A stretch of DNA of 64,000 nucleotides from Ascaris suum. Lineage: Eukaryota; Nematoda; Chromadorea; Rhabditida; Ascarididae. Position 1 is the first letter of the stretch, and each line of letters opens with the position of its first letter. Positions 1 through 14,210 of the stretch are shown here, piece after piece. A model generated the notes under the pieces. It was not told where the DNA came from and did not search any database. It saw only the letters and a list, made by a program, of their open reading frames with translations. The position numbers and the translations under genes are program-made. The DNA lies in NCBI GenBank assembly GCA_013433145.1, contig CM024191.1:884501-948500 (forward strand), written 5' to 3'.

Positions 1-217
1 TGGGCTGAGTGAAAAGGACTATGAAGAGAGGGATGAGAAAAACCAACCATAGATTAAACCAGAAACTAAACTGGAAACTAATCTGAATTAAAAGAAACTA
101 AAATGGAAACAAGTAAACTTGAACTAAGCAGTACGAATCCACAATGACCAGTTGCAAGTAATTAAAAGTTAGCAGAAATTTAGTTTCAATTGATGAGAAT
201 AAAAGAAATGAACTAAC

Positions 218-3200
218 CGATAGAATGGCAATGAGAACTTCATCTTCCCAGTGAGGAAAAAAATTTCACGGTTACATTCTACCAATCTGTCGGCCCAAGC
301 ACCTCGCTGGTCGGTAAAGCATCCCAATTTTCGCTCGAAAACCAACGAACCGGATGATTCAAGACTCCATCTGCCATATACACTCATTAATCACAGACGT
401 ACCAACAATACCCTTAACGCCCTCAGTATGAACACTTTTGAAATATTAATCTCATTAGTACTACTAACATGAAATGACCTCTGCAAGCAGTAAATTTCCG
501 TGCTTCAAGAAAGAATGCTCGAAGATTGGATAAACGATATCGTAATGAACGAACAAACAGAGCACCGTGTCAAGAACGAAATCAGGGCGGGAACAACAAT
601 CAACCTTGCTGCACATGGACAACGTCTACCTTTTCGTAGCGCACAGAAAAAACGACTTCAAGCCATGGCAGGTGTCCAAATATAGGGAAGTTGAAGACAC
701 AAAAACCCCTGAAAAGCCTACATGTAGACCGAAAAGTCTGGTCTTCGATATGAGTAGACAAATCTGCAAATATGATAAATCTGGAGCGAGAAACCCATAT
801 AACATAAAAACTCAATGCATCACGTCATCCCAACGTTCAAAGCACCGACATCGTTAGTGTCATTTCCAAGGAAAAGATGAGACTTCGACAACTCAGATTA
901 TGATTCATAAGTGTGAAACGCCTGAACCCTTCAACAATGCAATTAACAATTCCGCTCCACTCTACTGATTGCAAATGAAAATACCTTCCTGCACATTTGC
1001 GCATATCGATCTCATTGTTATGATTGCGATTCCTGACGATAAACTGCAATAACTCATCTGCAACTCGATTGACGGCTGGCAAATATTGTCGCACTGCTTG
1101 CGGACGCATCATCGCCTTTTGGACGGATGAACGCAGACGATACCATTCGTCACCGTTTCTTAAATTTAAATGACCAAGGAATCTTTAACTGCTGGGGAGA
1201 TGACACAATGGCGATCCAAGAACGCAATCTCTAGTTACAACGCAGCAAATGTTTACACTTTTACGGTTCCAACTCAGTATTGTACATGCTCACCTGAAAG
1301 AGTTCAATTTCATGCATACCATGGCCTTGTGCAGAAACTGATCTCTCTTCATACAGCTATGGTGGTACGGAAGGTCAAGGAGGAGGGGAAGGTAGGAAGG
1401 ACAGAGGACTAGTAGAGGAAGAGGTATCAGGCGCGGTCAGATAAACGTTTTTTAACATTAAAAAAAAATCAAACACTGCTTCCTGCAGATTCTCTGTTTT
1501 GGCCTTACAGGATGCAAGCCTTAATACTACGCACAACAGCTGAAGATTTCTACATGGATTCTTCTATGGAAAGAGCCGAGCCTACTCAAATATGTATCTG
1601 TCTGCAGCTTTCCAAGTCCTAGTTACAATTTCAAAACTTTTTTAAAAATAGACTATATCAAAAAAGAAAAAACTTGCACTATTCCAACTCCAACTTCTAT
1701 TTCAAACTAAAAGAGAAAGTTGCATTTCAAATACTACAATGTTGCATTCAATTATTATAAGTTAAGTTAAACAAAATAAAGGAATGCAAGCCTTACAAGT
1801 TACCCAATCCTGGATTTATATTTCGCGTCTGCCGGTACAATTGAGTAGCTTCCTGTAATGGCGTTATAATGGGTTGTTTTCCTTCGGCGTTGAAGATTTT
1901 CCTTGCATCCTCTGCAAAAAAAAAAAAAAAAAAAAACGCATCACATTTAATTAAAGCAATGTTAAAGTGTACAAACAAAAAAACATCAGCGTTTCTTTAT
2001 CACTTCAGAAATTAAACGAACAAAAAAAATTTTAAGCAAATACTTCACTAATTTAAATTTTCCTATTAACGATAGACTTAAATAAGCGGAACCTATGATC
2101 GAATTCAACCAACAGTAAAAGTGAAACGAAATATATTCCCAAGTGAAGCGAAATCGTTTCAACAACCGCGGCAGCAGAGCTATAAAACACACATCCGGAG
2201 CGGATTTAATAAATGTGAGCAACAATTCCGCTACCGACAAATCGCTTGATTCCCAGTGAGATAGAGTACCCAAAAACGTCCAAACTTCCGGTATCCACTA
2301 TCATTGTTGCCTATACACAATCTCAGCACTCAGAATCTCTCGCGATCGCTCTTTCATATGTGAACTAACTTCTAGACTCGGTTACTGATAGATGAAAGTG
2401 TGAATTTATCGTAACTTCGTAACTTCACATTTGTTGGATATAAACATTCGCATCGAAAAAGAATTTTCAACGAGTTTAGCGTCACGAATTGTCGATCCTC
2501 ATCCACCGAAAATGAGTAATAGAACTGAAGGAGAAACGTACCGGGATCAAATACATGCACCACATAGCCACGACCCCAACCGATCTTCTCCTTTACTATT
2601 GCTCCATGGGTTTTGTGAAGTTCACGAAGCGTGCTGGCGTATGTTTCGATGTGATTACCTCCTGCAACTTTTCAACAAGAAACTTTCTCGAACTGAAGAT
2701 CTGAACCTTTTTTCTTTTCTAAACTATCTCCACATTTTCATATACCTACGTTTTAAGGAATGCTCTCTTGTATCACATGAAATGTTTCTGCTCATTTTTT
2801 TTTTCTTTCGATACGAGCGCTCTCACGAGCTTTTTCGAATGTATTTGTGATATACAGGTGATGCGATTAAATTCGCTTCGGTACCTTTCAAAGAAAGAAT
2901 TTGCCAGGTTACTATCCATTTCACTACTAATCTGACAAGTTACAATTATTTAAAATCAAAGGTAGACGAGCAGGTTAAGGTTAACGCCTAAAAAATAATT
3001 ACCAAAACAGATATATTCTTGATTCTTGAAGATCCACTTCCCTAAATGGTTTCGACGTATGCATAACAACATGAAATATTTTTAATGGGCAAAATTCTGC
3101 TTCACCGTCTACACAAATGAATCCATTGAAGAAATAATTGTAGTTGAAATTATCATTCGGTTGGTGAAGTCAATCTTATCCGAACGTTTCCTATTGGTGC

Positions 3201-4644
3201 TCTACGAAAACCTTTCGAAAAGTAATGCATTATCAAGCGAAACTCTCAAACACCATGATACGTCGAAGCAAATTCACTATGAAAGCGAAATGAAGCATAA
3301 AAATAGACTGTTCCAGAAGGCATAAGCATCTTGAAACAAAAAACGGTGCAACATGCGATTCTCTATCATTAAAACACCCCTTTATCAAAAGCATATTTGA
3401 ACTGCAACAATCGTTCAAAATTCCATCGTTTGCTTTCTTCTCATAATTTTTTAATACACCCTGTGCAGAAAAACAAATTGCTGTGTCCGACAGCGCACGT
3501 CACAATGAATGTTTTTTGTTGGATGGACAAATGCTCATAACAATGACGACTAGAATTACATACGAGGTTATAATATCAAGACATTTTGAAAGGACTTGAA
3601 GGTTTCCTAATTTTATTTTTCCCCCCCCCCCCCAAAAAAAAACAGTGTCTTCTTGTTTCGTTAATCCAATAAATCTCCAGCAATCAATACTGCGGACGAT
3701 CGAAACATTTCTGATGACAGTCTCGCGAAGACTTTATAAATACGCCCTTACCTATGATTAATTTCCATAAAGATATCATCACTGGCATCTTTATATTTAA
3801 AATCCCACCTAACGTCATACAAAGGGATTAGTAGCACTTTTCTTCGTGATCTGATCTTTTAAAAATCATTACTTTTAGCGTTTTCATGAAATCGCTCCGT
3901 CAAAGGTGGTGCCTACCTCAACAGTATAATAGTAGACTCATTCACCTGGCACTTGGTTCTCTTAAACTATTCTCAAACTATTCTTTGGGTATAGAAGGAG
4001 AGGCTAAGTACGATCAAAAAGAGCATAACACTGCTCTCACTAAGAGAGCATAAAGAAGTGAGGAATACTAAAATGCGTCTCGCTACTGGAAAAGTAATGG
4101 TACTAATGAGACATTACGAAAACAATTCATATTAAAAACGCATCCATTCGCGTCCATATTTGCGCTCAAATCAACGATAAAATCTCTAATAGGCCTGTTC
4201 GGATGCTGAACAAAATTGAGTTACAAGTTTTATAGCACATTCAAATGAGAATATTCTGCAGCGAACATAACAAACGTGAATGAAGATGTGTGATACGCCA
4301 GGAGAGGTGGATCATATCTATCATATTTCACCATTCAGCTTTCGTGATTCATAGGTTGGAACTATCCGATAGGCATACATACACAGACAGACACCGACAC
4401 ATATGCGCACAAATACATCGTCAGCATAGGTTTCTGCAAAAATCAGCGAAGACGTGTTCGATTTGAAAAATACGAAAGATAACCGCATCGAACGAAATAA
4501 CCCACCAGTCCTATAATGAAGGAGAGTACCAAAAAGCGGCAAAGAGCTAGGCCCAGGCATCTCATGAAAGGGCTTCGGCGCTAAGCCACTCGCATCAATT
4601 GATAACCGCGCATTTCGCGATAGAAATACCACAGAGCGCCACAT
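218..4644 (-). CDS. cyp-44A1-like: Mitochondrial-type cytochrome P450 (CYP44-like), 5' half only
   Basis: Seen: five exons join in frame: 4644-4506, 2661-2542, 1911-1797, 1158-985 and 370-218 (233 codons). The start is the ATG at 4644, seven bases after a strong 3' splice site; it opens an Arg/Ser-rich leader (MWRSVVFLSRNARLS) that fits mitochondrial import. It is followed by the Pro-rich hinge HEMPGPSSLPLFGT (about residues 29-42), a THGAIVKEKIG strand and a helix-C W-x-x-x-R pair at W130/R134 inside NGDEWYRLR, which in P450s contacts a heme propionate. Exon 5 gives ESSGSLVFERKLGC. Known: CYP44 is the mitochondrial-type P450 of nematodes, a heme monooxygenase taking electrons from adrenodoxin. 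Inferred: orthology to cyp-44A1. Exon 5 ends in phase 2 at 218; helix I, ExxR and the heme Cys lie beyond the left edge, so activity cannot be judged. Substrate unknown. Confidence 0.88.
3621..3642. repeat. Compound C13-A9 homopolymer tract
   Basis: Thirteen C are followed directly by nine A in the first intron of the P450 gene. Read in the sense of that gene it is T9-G13. The same compound form recurs at 14942, 34992 and 36318. Confidence 0.95.
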
Positions 4645-4651
4645 TCCAATG

Positions 4652-4666
4652 CTGTAATAAGCAAAC
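4652..4666 (-). promoter_or_regulatory. Candidate spliced-leader acceptor before the P450 start
   Basis: On the minus strand a pyrimidine-rich tract ending TTATTACAG sits seven bases before the start codon at 4644, with no upstream exon visible. In nematodes this layout usually marks spliced-leader trans-splicing. A 5' UTR cis-exon cannot be excluded. Confidence 0.4.
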
Positions 4667-7600
4667 ATAAAGAAAACACGCAAAAAATATTCCAACAAAA
4701 AACAATATAAGCTGGCGACGAGTCGATACTTTTAGTGAATATTTGAACGAAAGAGGGAAACGGTACGAAAGAGAATTCAACAAAGAGCTTCACATGCAAA
4801 TATGAAACGAAAAATCTGTCAGCTGCGCATGACTTATAAAAAATTAGCTTGTTCCATAGTATTTATAATGGACTGCCCCTTCTATGAACACTCCCACTAC
4901 TTCACTGTATTTCTTGGAAAGAGCTTTTTCAAACAGCGACGAGCATTAGCTCCTGAAAGCGGCACCTTCGAGAACGTCGCCACCTGAGGCACATCGATCA
5001 CCAAAACGATGTCACTGCATATCGACAACAGCTCCCCTCTCATAATTCTCTCTCGATCCCTTCGAATGCTAGTTTTTGCATGCGCTCTCTTGCTATAGGA
5101 CTGCAGAGCGCTTTTCTAGCGCTCAAATGGGAACAATGTTCACATTTTCTAATCCATCGTTGGCATACAAGCTATTTGTACACATACTAAGCCATAAGCG
5201 ATAGATATAGCACATCGGACAAGTCGTTTAGAGTTTGCTTCTAAAACGTTTACACGAAAACAATGTGTTGAATAAGGTTGAACTATGTGCGAATATGAAA
5301 TCAAACTAGCAGAATGAATCGTTGAGGCCGAAGAATTGTCTTCTTTTATGAAGCGTTTTGAATGCTCCGATTTACATTCACAGATATTTATATATGACTC
5401 ACAATTTTGATGTTTTTTATTCTTTCATTGAACAATTTCCTCGTTGCAATTTGCAGCTATCTTTGTTCTTTTATGAATAAACAGCTTTAAAACAACAACT
5501 ACAACAACAAAAAAAAAGTATTTTGAGCCTGCCAGCCCGAAAAAAAACATCCGACTATGCACGCACATGTTATTTGTTTATGCTTGATGGTTGTTTATCG
5601 CTGTTTTAATAAAAATAATAATGGGAGGAATGAAACGGTTAAGGCAAACAGATGATATCTAGTTGACAGGCACTGAAATTAAACATCGAAGTTACAAGTA
5701 TACAGGTTCGGAAAAAAGATGCACAGTCGAGATGGGGGGGGGGGGGCGGCTCATTTATTTATGCAAAAGGGAAAAAGCTTTAAAATTTTACTATCTCCCG
5801 GAAGTGGTGCGTATCCAAGGCGTATAAAGGGAACAACGATGGCTGCTTTCGAGATTTTTCAGTAATATCAAAAGGGAACCAAGGTGCATAATTCCTCCTC
5901 TGGAAAGCTTTTACTCAACGGCTTCTTAATCTTGCAATAACTCATTCATATTTTCTTAATCTCCAACGCCCCTCCCCCTCCTCCTCCCCCAAACTTAAAA
6001 AGCCTCCAAAAGAGAAACTAAAGCAAGCCGGAACAAGAAACCGCTCGCAACAAGAATAGAACTCAAGAAAGAAAACATCCGTCACCTTTTTGCCTAAATT
6101 ACTCTAAAACAATGTTCGCAAATCAAACAGACAAAACGACGATTCCCACATTCCTCAGCCCAATGCTCAACTGGACAGTGAGAAAAAGGAGAAAAAAACG
6201 GGTCAGAACTGTGCAACAGCTCGAGATACTTCAAGCAGAGACCATTTCATGTGGCAACGAAACAAAGGCCGACCTCATATCAAATGAGTTCGATTACACC
6301 TGCACGCATTATGTCCTATGGGACGGTCGTTTTAAACCATCCATAAAAAGAAACACTGGAGACGATATGGTCACCGTTCTATTTTCGCCACTATTGCCGC
6401 GAAGATGGTTATCCGTGGTGCGAGCTGCGAATAGACATGAACACAACGATAAAAAACAATATCGAATCCACATCAAGCTGTTCCACAATAAGAACCGTGG
6501 GGGATCGAGTTATTAAAATCTCAATGCTGTTAAAGGCGGACATCAGAAAACGCGATTACTGAACCTCTCAGAAGCCGAACAACTAGAATTGCTGGTAACA
6601 CTGGGTGCTCTGATCGGGATGTCGTGTCGCAGCTGTAATTCGTCTGCAGCTCGTATTCTGGGTACTCATCACCTATCATTCCCTCAGAAAGTATCATCTC
6701 AGTATTTGCCTCCTTGTCCTCCCCTCCTCCCCCCTCGTCTTCACCTTGTTCCTTCAAAAAATCCTTGGATGAGATGAACAGAACAACTAAACAAAAACGA
6801 CGGGCCACATCGCACAGAACTGAGTGGATCGCGCTTAAATTCGACGGTTACTGCAAAAATTATGGCTGTCATCGCTGTTTATAGAACAAAATTGTGCATT
6901 GCCAAGAGGCAACGACGAATAGGAGCGAGCTCAGCGAAGCAAAAACAGATCCCAGTAGGTAAACAGCATATGGAACGCAGCGCTTATCACTCGATGCGGC
7001 ACCTATTCGCACTCGTTTTACACGATGAATCGTTAGTTGGTACCGTGCTTTAATAGCGTTCCCTTAAATTTAGCCAGTCCCGTTTGTATATCAACCAAAA
7101 ACTATTCCCAACCTCCCCTCCCCCTCTCAACTGCAAACCACTCTCCAAGCGCAGGGAAACTAGGAACTCATTTGAATAAAAGTACTCACTTCCAGTATTG
7201 CATAATGAATGCCTCGCTGGCATATGAGGCAATGCAACTTCAGCTTGTAGTAAAGCGGTACCAATGCCTATGCGCACTTACCAGTATATGCTTACCAATA
7301 TGTGCATTTCCTGTTCAGAATACAAATCCTAATGATGAGGGTTCGACAAAGCTACGACAGTTCTTTCAAACAGGTATGACACCAGGAAATTCAACTAAAA
7401 CTTGCTTTTGCCTGGCTAAAAAGGCAGCAATATACGCATGAAACTAGGATCCGTGTAAAAACCAAATAATAACACGCCAATGTGAAACTCTCTCTCATGC
7501 CGCACATCATCTAGTAGAACTAGTTGAATAGTGCCGTTGTAGAAACGGAATATCAATTCATAATTGCGATCATCGAGAAAACAGAAAGAAACTTTTACAC

Positions 7601-10600
7601 TCAATGCGAATGGTGAAATAATGAATTGATCACAGGCATGAATAACTCGCATGCAGTTACCGGTTGTGAATGACCACCTCTACAGAGAGTGATCGATTCA
7701 ACAGACGGACTGCGACTGAAATGGTCGGAATGATGACCATCTTCACATCTTGCGTTGTTTTGCAAGAATCTTGCGAGACCGTTTCTATGCGTTATTGAGG
7801 AGGATTATTTTTGCAAGAATGCCCAATTTTAGAGACCATTTCTAAGGCAAAATGGATGAGGCGCTAAGTTTGAGGCTAATACAAACACCGCACAAAATAA
7901 ACCAAACTAAACGACATAGTCCACTTGGACGTTGAACGCAAAACATCGAAAATAAGCACCTCGGTTCGGCACGTCAAGGAGATGAGCGAAAGTATGCAAC
8001 TCCAGAAAGTGTCGTAAATGCGCCTTCTCCGACCTGTCGATAACTACGTCCAATATAGAGTACTTCAGCTACGTCCCAGTCATTATTTTTAAGACAGTCA
8101 TCCACTGTTCCACACGTCCCCCTCTAACCATCCGATTCCTTGACGCATTCAGTTAATTTCGAAATGCACCGCATGGAATCCTATCGAATATTCCTTAGCG
8201 AACAACAGTGCCAGCGATGGACGGACGGGAAAGTAGAAGATGAAGGGATGGCGACCCGGCCTCATCAAAATTATATCAGTGTAATCACTCTCCTTCCCGT
8301 TGTTTCCTCTCGTTGTCGGACCTTCTACGATCTCAACGCTCGCCCCTGTTGCCACTAATGCAGCCCCCGTGCTCTGCCTACCACAGTGTTTGAAACGCAG
8401 CAAGACAAATAGATCATAGATATTACCAGGAAAACCCTTCTTAGACTGGAATCGTCGACACCTACAGGCAGGGAATTTAGTTCCCCCTTCTTTGCAGCTG
8501 CATATTGCATAACAAAATGAGATCATCGCTGAGCTTTTGGTAAAGGCTGATCGAATGAACCTGTGCCGAACACAATAGGCTCAAACTTAAGCTGCAGCTA
8601 TATTATACTGCACATCGGGAATATCAACTGCTACTAACGGAATCCTTTATGGGCTGTCCTGAACCTATGTTAAAACGTACGCAAAAGTCTAGAAGAATTT
8701 CCTAAGTGAAGGGGAATGATATGGTCAGCCAAAACGCCCCGCCTTGTTTAGGGCGGAGTGGTGGGGAGGAAGAACAACAGTTAGCGAAGAAGATGCCGCG
8801 CAAATATGTGCCTCTTAAGTCTCTGCTAGATCGGGATATGACAAATAAGCGTGTAAGAAGAGACCTTCCACAACATCAGCCGCAAACTGTTACACAATCC
8901 ACGGTGAGATGGCACACGTTCCAATGCGTGGTGATGGTAAGGCGAGTGCAATCGTCACCACATTCCATCTCCGAAGTTGCTCTGCTCTTGCTGCAATCAA
9001 TCTACACCTACACAGAATATGCCAATATTCTCTAAATGAGCGACAACCATTCGACTGGTTCGATCGGGGACATCTGAACGTCAACATCAGCCAGACAATA
9101 CATCCCCACCTCGAACATTTTTATAGTGGTGGGAGGAGAACGAAGGATGGAAAAAGTAAGAGGTTTTACGACGGCGACCGGTAAACCCCAACTCCATGTA
9201 CTTAAACAAAATATTACCGCCGAAACCCACTCGCCCCACATCCCTCACGGAAACGTTTCAGGCACAGGAGCCCAATAACTGAAACATGGACCTCTGGTCG
9301 GGAGTATAGAGAACGCACTTATAAATAAAGGAGAACTCATGCACAACCTCTGAATAAAAATTTCATGCGCAAAAAAGATGATAAATTTACAATGAGACGT
9401 AAACACGCTCATAAAATTACAGCAAAATGCAACACGCCTTATTCATCTAATGATGATTTTCACTGCAATCTTGACGAAACAAAGTCCGCCATCGGTGAAA
9501 ACAGGAAGGACGGCATGACGATCGAGTAAAACACAGGAGGCAAAACGTAACTGACGATGCCTCTAAACGGCGCAGTCGAACGGGTGATCGACCATTTGAA
9601 CGGGCGAAGAGCACGAGATGCACAACAAACAAGTCTCACGTCGGGAGGTCACTGTCAAATGATGAGAGAAAATCGACAATATTAGTACAACTCCTACTAC
9701 TGCAAATCAGTCAACGACATCACTGATGCATTTAGTCGCCCTCAACAAGGCCAAACATTGCTTCTCTCCATCTGTCACACGAATCATATGTTTTTGAAAG
9801 TTTTGTAAAAGAAGTGTTGACTGAAAGAAAAAAAAAAGCGACTGATGCCTCGAATGTACGCAACTTCCGGTCATCGACCACTTTTGCATTGACTTCAAGT
9901 GGAGAAATTTTCTTCGTTTTTTCTGAGTTCCTTTCGGTGGCGCAGTAAAAATTTTCTAATGCGTCATCACCGACGTTTATAGAAATCAAAATAAAAAGCC
10001 CACTTGAATGGAATTTGGGTGAATTTTTCATCTGAATGCCACATTCGAGGAAGACAGAAAAAAAAAACGAGGTGCCTTAATTTACACGATGAAAGCTAAC
10101 CACGAGACGGCAGAGTTCCTGCTCGACTAGTTTTCAACAAACTACAACGTAATTGACTTATTATGAATACCTATAAATGAAGTAGAAATACCTACGAAGA
10201 AGAAAAAGGAATCCGTGAATTAAAGCAGAAATAAGTGTCTGTTTTAATTTAGCAGCTGGGCACGTTGCGCGTTTTAACGTCTCCAAACGATATGTGGTTA
10301 GATGCAGGACGTTGAGGGTGCTTAAATACCCAAAAGAGCTAAAGAACAAGGCACAAAAGGATGGTCTCATCGTTTCATACATTCAAATGAATACAACAGC
10401 ACATAACAATTACATAAATCATGAGGACAGATGCACTGCAATTAAAGTCAGGGAATCGTGAATATGCAAATCGCCAACGCACGAAAGTGGAAGCACAAAA
10501 CGATCGGAAAGATGATTCACACTCGCCAAAAAACACCTAGATCGACGGAAAGGGGAGATGAATCCCAACTTTGCCGGCTTTTTTGCGGCTTCATTGACAG

Positions 10601-11667
10601 TGCCTTTCTCACATGGAATTCCAAATTTCCTACCTCGTCTTTTATTCTACTACCACAGCAGTTCAAGAAGGCTTCTGCTGTACTAAGAAACATCAATTTT
10701 CCGTGCGATGGCCATTCTCCATCTCAAGCATAACTTCCTCCCGCACGCAATTAATTTGAATTCTCACCTTCGATTAATGTGTATATGTGGATCTGATTTA
10801 CCAACTTACCTCAATCTTGTATCTTCCTCAACCTTGACTGCTTAAATAATTGCTTCATTACGTTATACTGCCTCTTCTTCCTCATGTTCTACCTCCCTCC
10901 CACCCCTTCACTGACCTGAACACCACAATGCCTCTGGACGTGAGAAACCTGTCCGAACAATTGGAACATTAGTGAAAAATAGGAGAAATCAAATTTAATC
11001 CCTGAAGTAGGAATGTCGTTCATAAAACTAAACGGCCTACATTTGCCCTCTGATCACGCATGCGCCAAAACCCCGGCGATGAACCTGAAACGCAGTGAAA
11101 GAGGAAGGTAGATCAGTGTGCGCCACTGAATTCCCAAAATGAGGCTAGGGGAAGATAGAACAAGTCTGCAGACGTCTATCGACTGCTTCGATTACTATCA
11201 GTGAACAGTCACCCCCTGCAACCTACTCAATTCGTTGATCGAAAAGAAAAACAACAGATATTTCATTCTTATCAAAGCAAAACTTCATCTCCCTATAAAC
11301 AACTAAAAAATTGTTGAACAATTACGCCCATGTTCCGCTAGAGGTGCATCGATATCTAGCCCGAACTCTTCGCAAGCAAATGGCAACCATTAGGCGCGAC
11401 AGACGACGCAAGTCTCAGCGCACATTCGCGAATGAGGGAAGGTAACAAGCGGCAACATTCTCAGATGAGCCTCTCGCTAACGTCGACGGCTGGAGTATAA
11501 GCCTGCCCATTTACGGCACATCAACAATATTAAATCAAAGCAGGCAGCCAGTGAGATAAACAGGGCGACGGGGAACAAAAAGGACAACAGGATGGGGAAG
11601 GAACGGAATGGCACAACGGTGCCAGAAGTCGAGACTGTCGCCAGAGATATGCAGATAATCGTCAAGC
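4667..11667. other. Intergenic, no supported gene
   Basis: Seven kb between the 5' end of the P450 gene and the 3' end of the FAF1 gene. Several 100-135 codon ORFs occur (for example 6112-6516 plus and 8149-8526 minus), but none resembles a known protein and none joins to neighbours through good splice sites. It contains a G13 run at 5734-5746 and pyrimidine-rich stretches near 5965-5990 and 6715-6740. Confidence 0.5.
5734..5746. repeat. G13 homopolymer
   Basis: Thirteen consecutive G on the plus strand, upstream of the P450 gene. It is the only long G run on this strand; all the others are C runs. Confidence 0.95.
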
Positions 11668-14143
11668 TCACTTCTCCTCAACATACACCTGCTCACGCAC
11701 TGGCCACTTGAGATCGGCGAACGATCCATAGAGATCAAAGCATTCCATCTGAAACCGCGCTTAGACACTTATTTTCAAAGCAATCGATACCTATTTTCCC
11801 ACAATGCTTGCAGGTTTCTGTCCACTCGAATTGTTTCCACCGCAAAACATCACATCATAGCATGCACCTTGACCAAAGCAGTAATCAAAACAATCCAACC
11901 CACCCTACCCAGATGGCATTTTAGCACTCGCTTTCCACTCCAGACACGATAATCGTATCAAGCGGATGCAAAATAAGCTCTTATCAAAATGGAATGAGTT
12001 TTATTGCAAAGCTTACTGTAACCTGCGCAAAAAATTTAACAGAGACACGCCCCGTTCTCATAAAAGCGATTGGTCTCAACCTCAATCTCAGTGTTCGAAA
12101 AGGTCAGCGCCTCACCTTGTGCTCCGTGAGTCACGATAATTGCTTCCCAATATGCAATTTACAAATTAAACTCCTATCAACACCTCTAAAACTCTATGAA
12201 TAGAGAGGAAACTTAAAACTGAAGTCTACGAACATCGTGCAAATGCGCCAGCCACTTAACCACAATCACAGCATGCTCCTACTGTTTCCACGTCTCACTA
12301 CTGCCTCAAATAAGCGAACTCCGCTGTTTCGACGAAATGCGACGAAAGAAATAAGGATGAAAAAACTGCAAAGCAAGTAGCCGAAATATCAACAGCTCTC
12401 AAACGTCTCGCTCCACTCTACGAGATTACTCCTGGACGGAAAGAAAGCCAACATACTCTTAAATCATTCGCTGTGAAACGTTCTGTCATCACCGGAAACA
12501 AAATAAGCACGAAAACACCTTATGCGGTGGCGCATAATTTGTGCTTTGGCAGAATACACTGAAGCACCAATTCCTCCACCTCGCCCCTTTCCCATATCGA
12601 CTGCTCCATCAGTGGGAAGTTCGAGTATTTTTTGCGACGCCGTAGCAAGTGTTCTTTGAACTTCTCAGTCAGAGTATCCGCTGAGTACCCGCCAGTGATG
12701 AAGATGTTGCTATATTAAAACAAGAGTTACGATGCTTTAAAACTATTGCTATATAACTTCATGACGAGAACAATTCCACAACTTACCTCTTAAGGTCAAG
12801 TGTTTCCAAATTACTGAATCCGCATAAAAGCAGGCAATTTCTGAGTCACGATCAAAAGCTCTTCACAACAACCTCATCAGATAAATCTCAACGACTGCTA
12901 TTAGAATACAGCAAAGTTATGGCATTTGGAAGTCCTCACTAAGATTCCACAAATATGGCTCTTCTGGTATCACTATTATGGAGTTCAACGAACATAACCG
13001 GTCCACAGATGCGTGGTCCATAGAAAAGAGCAAATTCGCTTCCTCAAAGACTCGCTTTATTTAGTACCATTATTCTTGAGAGAAACGTTTAATCGTATCA
13101 GCTCGGAACCTATGATGTTCAACAGGAAGAAGAGCAAGAGCAGGAAACTGCTATGATGTTCAACAGGAAGAAGAGCAAGAGAAGGAAACTGAGGCTTCAT
13201 AAAACAGGAAAGTCGAGGAACAACAGCTGCCGAATGCAAACTCGAAACCGACCTAAGCCGCCTCTTTAAAATTTTGCTCCAGCCGGTGCAGCAGACATCA
13301 ATGCTGAAATATATGGTCAGATGGACAGACAAAGTCTCTGCAATCTGCATCTTCTTGCATGGTAGGAAAGGTAAAGCAAAGCAAACTTCAAACGCACCAC
13401 GTTCTTCTTTGGTACATCCGAGTTCCACACGCGGTATTCCTTCATATCATAGCCCTTCGACTCGATAAATGTTATCAAGTTTCTGAGCGCGTCAGTATTA
13501 CGGAATCTGCAATAAGCAAATCAAATATTTAAAGCCGCCAAAAAGCTCCAAAATCCGGATCGCAATACCAATCAGAAAAATTAAAAGTGAGGCTGATACT
13601 CAACAAGAGTATGAAACTGACATTGGCTGATTGCGTTGAAAATGATAATCGCTGGATGCAACCTGTGCAAGGAAACTAAGGAACGCTAGTCATCTATATA
13701 CTGGCCACGAATAACCAAGAGTATAAATGGACATGAAAAGACCAATTCACTGAACTGTCACCAAATTATTGCAGGAAATAAAACCTTCAATCAATGAACA
13801 AACGTGCAAACCACATCAATCACAGCTCAACAACTACTCTATCGAAATTATTTGCAGCTGATACTAAGCGCTATGCAATATGTCAGGAAACCAGTGGACA
13901 TCAAAAAGTTGAGTAGCGAGGGAGAATAAACACGCCCAAATGACGCCCAGTCGAAGCTGCAAGACACTTTCACTTGAAACGCATTCGGTACACAGGAGTT
14001 GTTTTCAGTAAATGCTCCACCTATAACCTGGCGCCAAAAAAAATCCCACAGACAACCTTCAAAATAAACCTGCCCAGGTTAACGAATAAACCACCTTTGC
14101 CAACATCTCATACACCACCAACAATCCATATAAACATGCTGTT

Positions 14144-14210
<67 letters not shown>

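Noticed and set aside
6112..6516. 134-codon plus-strand ORF in the P450-FAF1 gap
   Set aside because: No recognisable motif, no splice-linked neighbours, and no codon or homology support beyond length.
8149..8526. 125-codon minus-strand ORF
   Set aside because: Low-complexity ends, no family resemblance, and the FAF1 last exon lies upstream and complete.
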